The notes: a model not told the origin generated them from the sequence alone. A DNA stretch of 64,000 nt from Beverwykella pulmonaria (GCA_001599595.1 BCHH01000013.1:831538-895537), one strand, 5' to 3'. Shown: positions 43,488 to 54,711, counted from the stretch's first letter. Numbers and translations are program-made.

Positions 43488-44191
43488 TATAATCACCAAA
43501 ATGGATCCTAGGCCATCTCCTTGCCTACTCAAGTAATTACTCAGAATATTACTATATACACTACTTACCCCTAGAACCATAGTAATTGCAACAAGCTCAG
43601 AATGATCTATACGTTTGCCTGTTTTAATTTTATGTAAGCCCAGGACACCTTACCGTCACATAGATGTGCCACTGACTAATCAGTCCGTCATATATATATC
43701 ATCTGTACATACTTCACACAGAATACACATCTTGATACTCTTCCCTCCCACATCCCGCTTACATTTGAAATGTGCGTGTCATTATTCCATGTTCACTTTT
43801 TCTGATCAACTGCGTTGTTGCGTCAGATAAGAATTACTGGTGCCTCCTGTATCATGATATCTTAAAATAAGATCTCCAAAGTCTCTCAGTAGAACACGAA
43901 CGCAAAACACACATGCTCAATTTAATCACTCCAATTTCTTCAGTTGTTCTTAAAATCTCCAAGGCGTGAAGTAACTAGAAGGCTCAAATTCTTTCTCAGC
44001 ATTGCTTAGAGTATGACAGTGAAAAGGTGCCTGTGAAGTATCTTTGATATCTCCTCTTATGCGCGTTACACATTCACCTCTACCTCCTGAATCTACGCAA
44101 AGCTTTATAAATTCGCCCTCTCATAGCAATAAGTCCAATTCTACTGACATAGATACCCACCGAGACCTACCACCAGAGACTTGGAGTCCAC
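43488..44191. other. AT-rich intergenic
   Basis: 3' flank of the Tc1 relic and left flank of the inverted repeat. No gene seen. Confidence 0.45.
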
Positions 44192-44366
44192 AATGTTGAA
44201 AGGCAGCTGGCTAGCCGAGACTGGGACACGTGACATCCTCGTGACAGGCACATGATAGGCACGTGACCAAGATGGCTGGGCAGATGTCCGAGTATATAGC
44301 ACCAGCCTGGCTCTATGTTGGCACCTCAAGCAATATTATGATGTCCTCTCCCACTCAAAGCTCTCA
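44192..44366 (+). repeat. Inverted repeat arm, left
   Basis: 175 bp from AATGTTGAAAGGCAGCTGG to AGCTCTCA; partner at 45388-45562. Confidence 0.92.
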
Positions 44367-44414
44367 TGTTTTAACACACAAATCAACTCCACCTCAAACA
44401 CTCACAAGAACACG

Positions 44415-44510
44415 ATGTCTTTCACAACCCAGGCCCCTCACCACCGTTTTCGACACCCTCCTCGCCGACATCCAAAAGTTTAGCGGTAAAGGACCAGATC
44501 AAGGCTAAAG
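44415..44510 (+). pseudogene. Possible broken small gene beside the left arm
   Basis: A promoter-like arm with TATA motif is followed by an AC-rich leader and an ATG at 44415 (MSFTTQAPHH...). After seven codons the protein-like reading moves to another frame: PLTTVFDTLLADIQKFSGKG, ending in TAA at 44506-44508. A one-base indel would explain this. Nothing is recognised, so this may be chance. Confidence 0.2.
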
Positions 44511-45387
44511 CCTTCTCACCCACCTGATACGTCCGCTCTCTCCCCTGCCCTACTATGCCTCGAATTCCAGTGCATCTAATGAAATCAGCCCCTCCACCAA
44601 GTTACCACGTGGTTACTAACCGGCTGCCGTAGCTGAACTCAAGTTTCTCTCGACCAACCACATTTTCCTTGGCAACTTCCCACTAGAATCCAGCACCCAA
44701 GAACAACCCTTGCACCAGCGAACGACGACCGTATCTGAGTTATATAGACAGTTCACGACCGTTGCTCGTCTATAATTATAGTATGACTTGTACACTCTCT
44801 TATATTCATACCTCCGCTGTGACAGAATCGTGCCCTCATAGCCACATCGACAAATCCCCATTCCACCGAATTCTAGCCACTCTTTTTAATCCCCAAGACA
44901 AGCACCAAAAATTACATTATGCGAGCCGTTTACGCAAAACCGAGATGCTAGACACCCCGCCAAGCCTTAACATGCCCATCGATTTGCTCAACACATCCCT
45001 TGATGGCCTCGACATGTCTCCCGATCAGATCGCCACGAATATTACTCAGCTGATGGGGAGCAAGCCGCTGCTATTGAATCCACACTCCCATGTTACTACA
45101 ATCTCAACGTCGCGGGTCCTCTCGAGAAGAGAAACTATCGATCCAAGCTTATCCCGCAGTACTAGTTCAACTGGCAGGATATGGCTAGCAGTTCTCGCCG
45201 TCGATAATAATACAGAACACTTTCTCTACTCAAATTGCTACCATAAACACATTACGGTCGATATAAACCACTTATTGAATACGACTGCAAGGCACGGTTC
45301 ATCCTTTTTTGTTAACGTTCAGCGCAATGTTATATTTCCGAGTTTGAAATCGCTAGTATGTGTATTGCAGTATTTATTGTTGTAAGG

Positions 45388-45562
45388 TGAGAGCTCTGAG
45401 TGGGAGGGGACATCATGATATTGCTTGAGGTGCCAACATGGAACCAGGCTGGTGCTATATACTCGGACATCTGCCCAGCCATCTTGGTCACGTGCCTATC
45501 ATGTGCCTGTCACGAGGATGTCACGTGTCTCAGTCTCGGCTAGCCAGCTGCCTTTCAACATT
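45388..45562 (-). repeat. Inverted repeat arm, right
   Basis: 175 bp, reverse complement of 44192-44366 with six transitions. Confidence 0.92.
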
Positions 45563-46693
45563 TATAATGGCCGATTTCGTAGCAATTCGACGGCACAGAT
45601 GCATATCATTATTTACTAGCCTTGTCAGCAGAATTGTATGGGAGTGGGTGGTGGGTGAAGTGAGCTCACTGATAATGACTTTTGCTCTCATGCAAGTTGA
45701 AGAATTAGTAAGCTACCGGTAAACCTTAATCTCAATTTTGCTGCTCCCGTCTTTCCGCGATCTCGGCGAAGAGATTTTCGATCCAAGCTTCCATGGCAGT
45801 AAGATTGACTTGATGTTTGTTGGGGAATGCAGTGGCTTATTGTCAGAAATGATTGTGGTAAGCTCAGCCGTGGTTGGTCGAGGGTTTTCGATAGCTGTGA
45901 GCGAATTCTTCTTTAGGGGTATTTCTGTACAAAGCCTGTATTGATGTCTATGTGTCATTGAGTCGATGTAAATTGGTGAGTAAGAGCAATCACAGGGGTG
46001 CTAATATGTTCTGTATGACTTGTATCTAAAGTAGTTAAAGCGTCGATGTTGACACATAATTAGTAAGTTCAACATACGAAGGTTCTCTTCACTTGTGATG
46101 TACTGTTGAAGGCCCATCCTTGGACTACCCGCTGTCTACCACACTTATACACCGATCTACATTAGAAGTTTTCCGTCTAGGATTGGAACAGCCCTCAAAT
46201 GCAAAGTCCAACTCAATCAAAAGAGACCCAAAGAGTCTTACCTTTCTAAGTAACCTCACATCGAATCATATAATCCTTCAACGCTCGCCTTCCTCTCCTT
46301 CACATATATACTACCAAGACAGGATTCTGCAGTTGTACATAACGCCGTAGCTGCACTGCCGTCTAACTAAGTAATTTACCATCGATTCTGAGACTTCCCG
46401 GCATACTTGTTTGCTAGAATCAACAGATTCCTGCATAGCAGTGGAAAGCTTAGCATCTCATATGATCCATGAATTTGCCCAATCTAAGTGGTCGAAGTGT
46501 AAGCAGGCGTTGTCACTCCGTTAACAATACTCTTTTATTGTGGTTTCATGTGCATTGACTCTTGCTGTAGTGGGCTCGCTGATGGTTCTTTGGGCGTCTC
46601 TTAGGATGCTGTTATATTGTGTATCTTCCTTAAAGAAGTGGGGGATCAAATACAATGGGTATAGTGTCCCTTTATAGCCCGTTGTTTTACTTT
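45563..46693. other. Intergenic, no gene seen
   Basis: About 1.1 kb between the inverted repeat and the HET gene's 3' end. No coding signal. Confidence 0.5.
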
Positions 46694-49276
46694 TCAGACC
46701 AGAGTAAACGCCTCTTCGTTCCCTTGGCTTTTCGTACATGAGTCAAACGCACTCCCATTCATCGAGCCCTTTACATAGCACTCCCCAATAAACTCCCACT
46801 CTTGCTCCCCATTCTCCTTTATTTCTCTCAAAACATACGGCACTGTTCCACCAAACAGCACAGTCACAACATCTCCAACCCTCGTACCCGCCGGGCATAG
46901 CCCAACCTTACCTTTCTCCATATTGAACAAGCAGTCATCCAAGCATGGGAAATCCGGCGCAGAAACAGAGTCGGAGGACCTCGAGTCTTCGTCTTCGTCT
47001 TCGTCTCCAATTTTAAGTTCGTTTTCATCTTCATCCTCACTCTTATCGTCAACGCTGTTGCCATGGTCATGGTCATCATTATCGTCAGTGCTATCCTCGC
47101 TTCTTTCATCACTTCTATCATCGCTTCCGTCATCGCTTCCACTATCATTTCCATCGTCACTTCCATCATCACTTCCATCATCACTTCCATCATCACTTCC
47201 ACCATCACTTCCATCATCGTGATGATAATCGTCAAGGTGCGTGTCGTAGTGCTCCCCCACATCATCCCAGCCCTCCTCGTTCAGCTCTAGGCCAGTGGAG
47301 ACGGGGTTATTCCATATGCGCCGGGCGCCTGACGCGTCAAATAAGCGGTTGAAAACGTCGCACATTTCCTTGTCGTTGTCATCCCAGTTGAACGGTTCTA
47401 TGTTAAGGATTGTTCCGAGCCGGACGCCTCGGAGCTTGAGACGTAATAAGGCATTACCAGCAAGAGTTGCTGGATCGAGTATGGCTTGAGAATCTCCCGA
47501 GGCCTTATAGGATGGGGAGAAGCCAAGCACTTCGTTCGCCCACTTGCTCTTCCCTAAATGCCAGAATGCCCAGGATGGATGGTCGTTTGGTGGCTTGTCG
47601 TGAGATAATGCTGTCAAGCCGTTCGTGCAGTGTAGACTTTGCCAAGTACGGCCATTCGTAGCATGGATAGCTGAGAGGATCTTGAGCGATTTGTGTTTCT
47701 GTATCCACCATCGAGTAAAGTCTGTAAAGACAGCACTAGTTGATTTCGTATAGCTTGGGTAAATGAGTGGGTCTGAAGCTGAGATCTGGCCCGAATGAGT
47801 CTCTTCGGCTAGACCAAGTAAGCCGAAGATCTTGTCTCTTGGATTCGTGGCCTTTAGGTCTAGTCCTTGCAAGACAAGGTCAAGGAGGCCTAGCCGAAAT
47901 TTTTTTGGTGATTCGCTGAGTTCAGATCGCTCCTGCAACTTCTTCAACCTTGCCCAGATTAGAGGCAGCGATGTCTGCTCAAAATCTGGCATATTAAAGC
48001 CATAAGTGGTTAACCAAACATTGGCCTTCCAGATCGACTCCCATTCAATCACATCATCCCCCAAATGGAAAATCGCTTTCTTTGACAACCAAGCCTCTTG
48101 TACTACCCAGAGCCGCCAAAACCAAGGAAGGGAAAAGAACTTAGAAAGCCGGTATAGGATCGGTCCCACACGATCACTATCAACCATTTCCTCGAGTGGA
48201 AATCCATTAGGCGCAACACTTACGGGTGGAAGGAATGATCCGCGCGAAACTCCCTGTGCGAGTTCTTCCTCTGTAGGCAGCTGATAGTAGGTAAATATGT
48301 TTAGTAAGGTATTGGCTGCAGCTTTGGTGACTTCGTCGCCATTACCAAGCCATACTAATACGTCTCGAGCGCGCGAATAGATCTCTCCCATCATACCGAC
48401 CTGATCGGCACACTCGCTTGCGTCAGATTGGTTGATGCATATAGCATCAACCCAGATACATCGAATTACGCTTGAGCTACGCAAGTGGATCAAGGCGCCA
48501 TAGAGTGCTGATGAGATTTGGACTGACTTCGCTGCTTCGTTTGGTTGATGTAGTTCCATCGTTCGCATCTCCTTACTACTACCCCAGCAATATGAAAGCG
48601 CTTCGTACTGCATATCCTTCTCGAGCAGGCTACCCAAATGGAGCTCGCAAGATAATGGGTCAGCGCCGGAGCCGGGATGTAAGGTGAGTAATCTAATACT
48701 TTTCTGCGAACGATCCAGCTGGCTATACGATGGCTTCATCTCTGTTGAGGGGCTCGTCTCCTGGGATGCCATAACTTTGCAGTGTATCTCCATGTTCATG
48801 GAGTGAACATGATTCACCCACCCCTGCCATCGTGCCTTAGGAAAGAGTTGTATAATATCCCCGCCTGATATGTGATTCAGAAACTTTCGGTTTGATTCAT
48901 CAGGACCCGAACTTTCCAAACATGTGTGGTGGATTTGCACATCCTCGCCCTGGCCCGCCACGTTTCTTACGATCAGCCTCCGAGGAACGTTGTTACGCCC
49001 GTTTGGTTTCAGAATGTTGGCCTCAATCCAGGTCCAACCGCCTATTCCTATCAATTCTTTGTCGTTACAAAAGCCTGAATATATGCCGTGAGCTTTCCAC
49101 ATTATGGTCACGATAGAGCACAATGACGCACCTTGGTCGTTGGATCTTATGTTTACGATTAGCTGCGCGACGTGGGTAATGTTTTCTGGCAGTTGTACTT
49201 CTAAGTACGGTCTTTCTGGACAATACCCCGAAATCTTGATGTAGGACTCTCGGCTCGCGCGAGCAACGTAGTCCAT
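46694..49276 (-). CDS. HET-domain (heterokaryon incompatibility) protein with N-terminal extra domain
   Basis: Single exon, 860 residues. The HET domain starts near residue 224 with YEALSYCWGSSKEM and continues with IRCIWVDAICINQSDASE, QVGMMGEIYSRARDVLVWLG and WFWRLWVVQEAWLSKKAIF. Before it, residues 10-170 form a separate module (SGYCPERPYLEVQLPEN, GGDIIQLFPKARWQGWVNHV) that recurs fused to fungal HET proteins. After it comes an acidic repeat and the usual HET-family C-terminus (CPAGTRVGDVVTVLFGG, EWEFIGECYVKG). HET domains are TIR-like and trigger cell death when non-self is recognised; the partner here is unknown. The N-terminal module may be the sensing part. The gene is divergent from the NDUFS6-like gene. 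Confidence 0.88.
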   Translation of the reverse strand: MDYVARASRESYIKISGYCPERPYLEVQLPENITHVAQLIVNIRSNDQGASLCSIVTIMWKAHGIYSGFCNDKELIGIGGWTWIEANILKPNGRNNVPRRLIVRNVAGQGEDVQIHHTCLESSGPDESNRKFLNHISGGDIIQLFPKARWQGWVNHVHSMNMEIHCKVMASQETSPSTEMKPSYSQLDRSQKSIRLLTLHPGSGADPLSCELHLGSLLEKDMQYEALSYCWGSSKEMRTMELHQPNEAAKSVQISSALYGALIHLRSSSVIRCIWVDAICINQSDASECADQVGMMGEIYSRARDVLVWLGNGDEVTKAAANTLLNIFTYYQLPTEEELAQGVSRGSFLPPVSVAPNGFPLEEMVDSDRVGPILYRLSKFFSLPWFWRLWVVQEAWLSKKAIFHLGDDVIEWESIWKANVWLTTYGFNMPDFEQTSLPLIWARLKKLQERSELSESPKKFRLGLLDLVLQGLDLKATNPRDKIFGLLGLAEETHSGQISASDPLIYPSYTKSTSAVFTDFTRWWIQKHKSLKILSAIHATNGRTWQSLHCTNGLTALSHDKPPNDHPSWAFWHLGKSKWANEVLGFSPSYKASGDSQAILDPATLAGNALLRLKLRGVRLGTILNIEPFNWDDNDKEMCDVFNRLFDASGARRIWNNPVSTGLELNEEGWDDVGEHYDTHLDDYHHDDGSDGGSDDGSDDGSDDGSDDGNDSGSDDGSDDRSDERSEDSTDDNDDHDHGNSVDDKSEDEDENELKIGDEDEDEDSRSSDSVSAPDFPCLDDCLFNMEKGKVGLCPAGTRVGDVVTVLFGGTVPYVLREIKENGEQEWEFIGECYVKGSMNGSAFDSCTKSQGNEEAFTLV
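46980..47230 (-). repeat. Asp/Gly/Ser-encoding minisatellite in the HET gene
   Basis: 12-bp units encode DDGS over and over (about residues 685-705), passing into degenerate DDRSDERSEDSTDD and Glu/Asp-rich sequence. In-frame length changes here would alter only the linker between the HET domain and C-terminus. Confidence 0.85.
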
Positions 49277-49858
49277 AGGTTAGGTGTGAGACGAACCTTG
49301 TTCGAATACGACCAGTATGAAAGTAAGCGTTATTTATAGGAATTGATAGTCTGACAATGTGGTTGCTGCAGAGATACCGTTCATTTCAACGTGGCTAAAA
49401 TGCAGGCTGGGGCTGCTGACTGTCGCTAGAGGAGCAGGGGTCCCAAGTAGCGTGGAGAGGGGGTGTAGTTATCTGTGCATTCTTTCTGACTGCATAGCTC
49501 ATATTAGCAGACAAATTGTGAAGATTGTATGTAATTGAGGAAGGTGGTTGTAGACAACGCAAGCCTTCATGCTGATTAGAAGGCCGCTCAACACCCCTTT
49601 GAGATCGATATGTCACATGGTGATGATAAGAATACGCTGGAAGACGTGGTGATCAATGAGATAGTGTTGAAAGACGCAAAGGAGGAAGAAGGAGGAAGAA
49701 TTAGAGAAGGAGAGAAGGAAATGCAGTCGTCAATAGCAGAGTAAATGTTTGGCTGCTTACTAATATATCTCGGCGCAACCTCCAACAACCATCACGACAC
49801 ACCCCAACACCACTCCTCTCCCGCAAACTCGCAGCTCGCCTGTCCCCCACTCAACGCA
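49277..49858. other. Divergent intergenic region
   Basis: Shared upstream region of the HET gene (minus) and the complex I subunit (plus). No other gene. Confidence 0.5.
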
Positions 49859-50716
49859 ATGTTCACCCGAACCCTCCTCTCGCGCCGCGCCTTCCGCGCC
49901 GTCCCCACCATCCTCCGCGCCTCCTACAGCACCAGCCCGAACACAAACGTCTCCTCTATCCCAGCCAACGACCCGAACCCGAAGCCCGCTCCCCCGAACG
50001 TCTCAGCCACCAATGCGCAGCCCACATCTTCGGAGGGTTCGTTTGACAAGATATTGCAGGAGAGCGTCGAGCAGGGCGAGGAATTGAGGGTGCTGCAAGC
50101 TCCCAATCGGCAGAGCCCGAATCGGAAGGGGATTTGGTCGAGAAGTCAGCAGCCGAGGGAGGTGGCGATGACGGGGCCGAGGTTTGAGCAGACGATCTTT
50201 GAGGACCAGGTATGTGATTGAGATATTCGAGGGGTGAGGTTCATGGGGAATAGAATTAGGAGATGGCAGTGCACGCAGTATGAGGACGAGGGACCAAGGT
50301 ATTAAAATCAAGGCTGACTTCGAATGTGCATAGCCACGGCCTTATGCTGCCATTGAGCTCATCCACAAACAACCCGTTCGCTGGACGAAGGAGCGTGTTG
50401 TGTCTTGCGATGGTGGGGGCGGCCCTCTTGGACACCCCAGGATCTTCATCAACGTGGACAAGCCGCAGATCTGCGCTTGCACATACTGCGGACTGCCTTT
50501 TGTAAGTTTGCCTACAACATGAAGCGAAGAATTGCTGTTGGGGGGGTGCGATTGAAGGCAAATTGAACTATGCTAATGACACCACAGGCCCATGAGCACA
50601 ACAGGGCGCATCTTGAATCCCTACCCTCAACACCGTACCCGCTCGGCCCTACTGGCGACCCAGCTGAAGTTTCCGAGTCGCAGAGAATCACAGACGAGCC
50701 GCTTGGCCAGCGATAA
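49859..50716 (+). CDS. Mitochondrial complex I NDUFS6-type zinc-binding subunit
   Basis: The exons are 49859-50209, 50334-50501 and 50588-50716, with introns of 124 and 86 nt, giving 215 residues. The N-terminus MFTRTLLSRRAFRAVPTILRASYST is a mitochondrial presequence. The conserved C-terminal half reads PRPYAAIELIHKQPVRWTKE, GHPRIFINVDKPQICACTYC and GLPFAHEHN; the histidine and cysteines are the zinc site of NDUFS6 (Neurospora 18.4 kDa subunit, Yarrowia NUMM). The subunit sits at the peripheral arm and is needed for late assembly of the N-module. The middle segment (GPRFEQTIFEDQ) is also typical. All splice sites are canonical and in frame. Confidence 0.9.
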
Positions 50717-51361
50717 ATGGACAAGGAAACTAGGAACTGTATATATGTAGAGCAAGCACTTTCGGAGCACAATGATTTCACAGAAGAGGCCCAAAAAACC
50801 CCCCAAATCTATTGACTTCTATGAAGCTTTCAAATGGTTCAGCCTTGTTGAAGCCATATCTCAAGCCTCTGCATCTGCCAATCGCGCACCGCATTACTCG
50901 CCGCCAAAACTTTCCTCGATTGCCCCTCTCGCTTAATCTCACCCTCCCCAACCCTGACGTCAACCGCCACACGTCAAACCTCGAGCTCTACCGACCGTCT
51001 ACATGCCATCCCCATCCCAATCCACCACTATCTCTCCGTTGACCACTTTCATAATCCTGTGCTGCTTCACACTCGCCTTCTTCCCATCACTCTTTATCTC
51101 CATAATCTGGGCGCCGTGTAGGTAACGAGAGATTCCATTTGCCTATGTTTCGCAAAGCCCGCAGATGCCATTCAAGTCGTGTCTTCAAGACTTTGCTTAA
51201 CTCATGGCAGCCGTACAATACCTTACCTCCTTCAGCCTCCTTCAAGAACTGTGCTGACACTATACGCGCAATTAGATAACTACGCCTTCCCGCCCGCCGC
51301 ACCGCCCGCCCCCACCAGCGTAATCTGCAAGCTACCAAACATCTGTGTTGCACCTCCAGCT
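50717..51361. other. Intergenic, no gene seen
   Basis: Between two plus-strand genes. Open frames on minus look spurious. Confidence 0.5.
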
Positions 51362-51875
51362 ATGTCTTGGTAGATCTCCTGGCCTTCTTACCCTGCCCTA
51401 TCATACCCTCGCGAATAATCGCTAATATCTTGCATGATGCAGGTTCCAAAAAACCCTCCCCCTCCCCTCGCGCAGCCGGGGTTCCTATCTGATAACCGAC
51501 CACATCACCGACGCCCTCCCGGAGATAAAAACATACAAAACTGGACTTCTCAACCTCTTCATCCAACACACCTCCTGCGCTCTATCCCTAAATGAGAACT
51601 GGGACGAAGACGTTCGCGCTGACATGTCCGACGCGCTGGACCGGATCGTACCAGAAGACAAGCGGGGCGCGAAAGGCCTATACCGGCACGATGCAGAAGG
51701 TAGTGACGACATGCCTGCGCATGTGAAGAGCGCGCTGATCGGCGCGAGCGTCACGATCCCGATTACGAATGGGCGGCTGGCGACGGGGACCTGGCAGGGG
51801 ATTTGGTATCTGGAGTTTCGCGCCGCGAAGCATAGTAGAAAGGTGGTTGCTACGATTCAAGGGGAGAAGATGTGA
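51362..51875 (+). CDS. YjbQ/UPF0047 family protein
   Basis: There are two exons: a tiny first exon 51362-51369 (ATG TCT TG) and 51443-51875, joined across a 73-nt intron (GTAGAT to GATGCAG). The 146-residue product begins MSWFQKTLPLPSRSRGSYLI, the usual family start, which is what supports the 8-nt exon. Conserved blocks are GLLNLFIQHTSCALSLNENW, DVRADMSDALDRIVPED, YRHDAEGSDDMPAHVKSAL, GASVTIPI and GRLATGTWQGIWYLEFR. The conserved histidines are candidate metal or phosphate ligands. Bacterial members have weak thiamine-phosphate synthase activity; the role in fungi is unknown. Without the mini-exon, no ATG precedes the domain. Confidence 0.9.
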
Positions 51876-52552
51876 CTGTGTGATGCGGAGATGGAGAAAA
51901 ATAATTTCCACTCGGCGAATCTGTAATCGGGGTCTGCTCCTCGGATAGACTTGAGCATGATACTTGGATGATGGATGTGGGGTGTGACTGAGATATGAAT
52001 CTGCTGAAAAGAAAGAAAGTAGAGTCACGAGATACATGGTAGGATTCTTTGAGCAGAAACGATGAGAGAAAGCTCAATAACTTTTCCTTGATCAAAGTTG
52101 TCAATCTACCAAAACTCCATTTACTTGCATACCCATGAACCATTCCCGTAAGAGCCCACCGAAATACACCTCTCCACCCGCCATCCGGGGACTGCCATAT
52201 CGAGAGCCCAAATCAAAGAGAGGAGAAGACCAAAAACACCAGAAACCCCTTGACGAATGAAAGAACCAGCATTGTCTAGTAACGCCGTATTGTGTGTATA
52301 TAAGCCGCTAAAAAAGAGAGAAAAGCCATGTTTATGATGGTCTAAACAGTCATACCAAATGAAAAAGGTATTGTGTCCATCTGTCGAGGCCGAGAAAGTC
52401 AGGAAGGTGGAGCAATGTAGAAATGATGGTAGCTCACAGCATCCCGCCGAGGCATCTAGCCATGACGGTGAAGCTGTCGTTAATGTATTGTGAGCGTTGT
52501 CCAAAACACATCATGTCTGAAGCTCTGCGGGCTGCCGAAAAGTCGAGCGTCG
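51876..52552. other. Convergent intergenic region
   Basis: 3' flanks of the YjbQ gene and of the minus-strand gene to the right. No gene seen. Confidence 0.5.
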
Positions 52553-53483
52553 TTACTCGCGGCGGAAGACCAGGAAGCCGATTCCGGCGTCCATGACCCA
52601 GCGCCCGGGGTAGCACTCATCCTCGATCTGGTAGAACTTCCTGAGATGCCACTCGCCATTCTTCTCCCGACACCAGAACGAATCGTCGTCGGCGGCGTCA
52701 GTCGGTTTGGTGTGCCTCGGAGCATACGCACCGCGCTCAGTGGCGATGCGACGGTTCTCAAGTTCGACCTCGTTTATCGTGCGACCACAGACGTAGGCGT
52801 CGGTGGGAATCGCTGCGGGCCTCTGGACTGGTCTGGCTGAGCAGGTGTAGACCGCCGTGGCGGGAACTGCAGCAGCGACCGATGTGCAGTACCTCTGGTA
52901 AGGAGAGTAGAAGTTAGCATATTCGTGTGCTCCATATAGACTGGGTCGGCGGGAAGCGAGGTGATGGCGTCAAGACGGCGGGAGAGAAAGTACAAAGGAT
53001 GATTTCCCAGGTAGCTTAGAGCATCGCTTATTGGGGTGTGGACGTGGGCGTTTAGCAGCCAATGGGGAGGAGCAGTGTAGAGTGTAGAAAGGCACGAGAG
53101 AGAAAGAGGAAAGCGCGACTCACCATTGTATTAGCAGGCAGCGGGCATCTCCTTTCCGGATAATACCTCCCACTGGCGTAGTATCCACCATGTCCGCCGC
53201 CAGCGATATGCTCATGTCTGGTGTTGGAATTTCCACGCCGACTTCGATGTCTGTGTTGACACATGCCATTGCCATATGCTTCGTTCACCACATACGGCTC
53301 GTTTGCGTAGGCACCATGATCGTGGGGTCCGCTTCTCACCACCATGGTTCCATTCCCAGACGCTCCATTCCCGGACACTCCATTCCGGTACATGATTGCA
53401 TACCGCGCCGGCTGAGCCTGGTCCTCGAGAGCAATTTCTTCCATGCGCGTATATCTATGTCTCCTTCTCGAAGGTCCGCACAT
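52553..53483 (-). CDS. Unknown protein with conserved-looking C-terminal domain
   Basis: The exons are 53124-53483 and 52553-52894, separated by a 229-nt intron (GTGAGT to TTACCAG), giving 233 residues. Exon 1 encodes a His/Gly/Arg/Tyr-rich low-complexity part with short repeats (GNGASGNGT, GGGHGGYYASGRYY). Exon 2 encodes an ordered domain: DAYVCGRTINEVELENRRIA, SFWCREKNGEWHLRKFYQIE, then DECYPGRWVMDAGIGFLVFRRE. Three cysteines and alternating aromatics suggest a small beta-rich fold. I do not recognise the family. The intron is longer than its neighbours', and a further small exon inside it is possible. Confidence 0.65.
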
Positions 53484-54012
53484 CTTGCTGGCAGTGGTTG
53501 GAATGCGAGTGTGAAGTTGACTTGAACAAAGAAAAAACCGAGGGACGATGGCTTCTTACACAACAGACGCCAGTGAGCCAGGTGGCTGACCAGGCACTGA
53601 CCAGGTGCAATTGTTAAGAATATTGGAACAATAACGGCTTCACCGCTGCTCCTGGTTCTACACAGCATGATGGCGCCACGAAAAGACCGTGAGGATAAAT
53701 TGAACAACCAGGAATGTGGGACGTGACAAGTATAATATTACGTTGAGAGCGAGAAAAGAAAAGGAAAAAGAAAAGCATTCGATCCTGGTTTTCGATGGTA
53801 TTACTTGACCTAGAAGAACTTTTGCCGAATGCCACAAAGCCCAAGTACCGAAATGGGGTATAAAAGTTCGAAATGGCCGCCTTCCTCTGGAGAAGCGACT
53901 CAATGCTTCAGAACGCCACTGGCAAATAAGTTTGAGAATCGCCAAGGAACCATGAATCGTCGTCTCAATTAACTTTTTTCCCATCCAGTAAAAAGAATGT
54001 TTTTGGGTCTCC
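53484..54012. other. Intergenic, no gene seen
   Basis: Promoter side of the unknown gene and 3' flank of the DUF1279-like gene. Confidence 0.5.
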
Positions 54013-54711
54013 TCAGCTGCCTTTGCCCTTCCCAGCCCTTAGATTCGATACAGCACCTGCATCAACCGCTCCCGTCCCCGCAGCCCCGGACTTGGGACCA
54101 GCCCTAGGCTTCCCACGTCCAAACAACCTCTTCACCAGGCCCATGACTGGAATCACGGCAACCCTTGCAAACCACGGCGTGCCCCAAACACTGACTATAA
54201 TCCTGACTGGTAACAACATCTTCGTAACCGCATACGCCGTCGCAAACTCGACCACGAGCCTCGTCCCCCCCTCTCCAATATTCCACACCCTATCCCTCTT
54301 TCTAATCTCGATCTCAACCTCTCTTTCCGCCTCAGCCGCCTCCTCCGACCTTATCCATCCCTTTCTCTTAAAGTACTTCCCAAACCTCTCGACGCCTTGC
54401 AGCACCCATGCTCCTTCTGCGAACCACCCGGGCAGCCAGTGCGTGTAGTGGAATGTGGCAGCGAGACCGAGCAGAGGGATGATGGCGGTGACTTCGTGGA
54501 GGAGGAGGAACGAGGTTATATGTGTGAGGGGGGCGTTGGCGAGGGCATTTGTGTACTTATGGAGGAATTTGGGGAGGCGGCGATTGAAACGCGCGATGCG
54601 TTCTGAGGACGCTGGAGGAGGTTGTGTGGCATAGCAGCGTAGGGGAGGTTTGCAGAGGTGTTGTTGTATCGGAGGGTTGCGCGCAGCTCGGAAGAGGGAG
54701 CGTCGCAACAT
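54013..54711 (-). CDS. Mitochondrial DUF1279-like (FAM210/Mrx15-type) membrane protein
   Basis: Single exon, 232 residues from the ATG at 54711; the frame reaches a TTG 22 codons upstream, which I reject as a start. The N-terminus MLRRSLFRAARNPPIQQHL is an Arg-rich mitochondrial presequence. The core ANAPLTHITSFLLLHEVTAI followed by PLLGLAATFHYTHWLPGWF resembles the DUF1279 membrane segment. A charged helix (EEAAEAEREVEIEIRKRD) and a second hydrophobic stretch (AVTKMLLPVRIIVSVWGTPWF) follow, then a Gly/Ala/Lys-rich tail. Yeast proteins of this sort are inner-membrane and linked to mitoribosomes; the assignment rests on pattern only. Confidence 0.65.
   Translation of the reverse strand: MLRRSLFRAARNPPIQQHLCKPPLRCYATQPPPASSERIARFNRRLPKFLHKYTNALANAPLTHITSFLLLHEVTAIIPLLGLAATFHYTHWLPGWFAEGAWVLQGVERFGKYFKRKGWIRSEEAAEAEREVEIEIRKRDRVWNIGEGGTRLVVEFATAYAVTKMLLPVRIIVSVWGTPWFARVAVIPVMGLVKRLFGRGKPRAGPKSGAAGTGAVDAGAVSNLRAGKGKGS

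Larger units (their letters stand above)
44192..45562. mobile_element. Structure bounded by 175-bp inverted repeats
   Basis: Two arms, 44192-44366 and 45388-45562, are reverse complements of each other, equal in length and without gaps. I count six mismatches, all transitions. Each arm carries two CACGTGAC boxes and a TATA-like GAGTATATAGC. About 1,020 bp lies between them. No target duplication is visible next to the outer ends (GAGTCCAC on the left, TATAATGG on the right). It may be a non-autonomous TIR or foldback element, or an inverted duplication of a promoter. Confidence 0.6.

Noticed and set aside
44762..45385. 207-residue protein between the inverted repeat arms
   Set aside because: Begins at TTG, low-complexity Ser/Thr/His-rich reading, no recognisable domain; kept out of the gene list.
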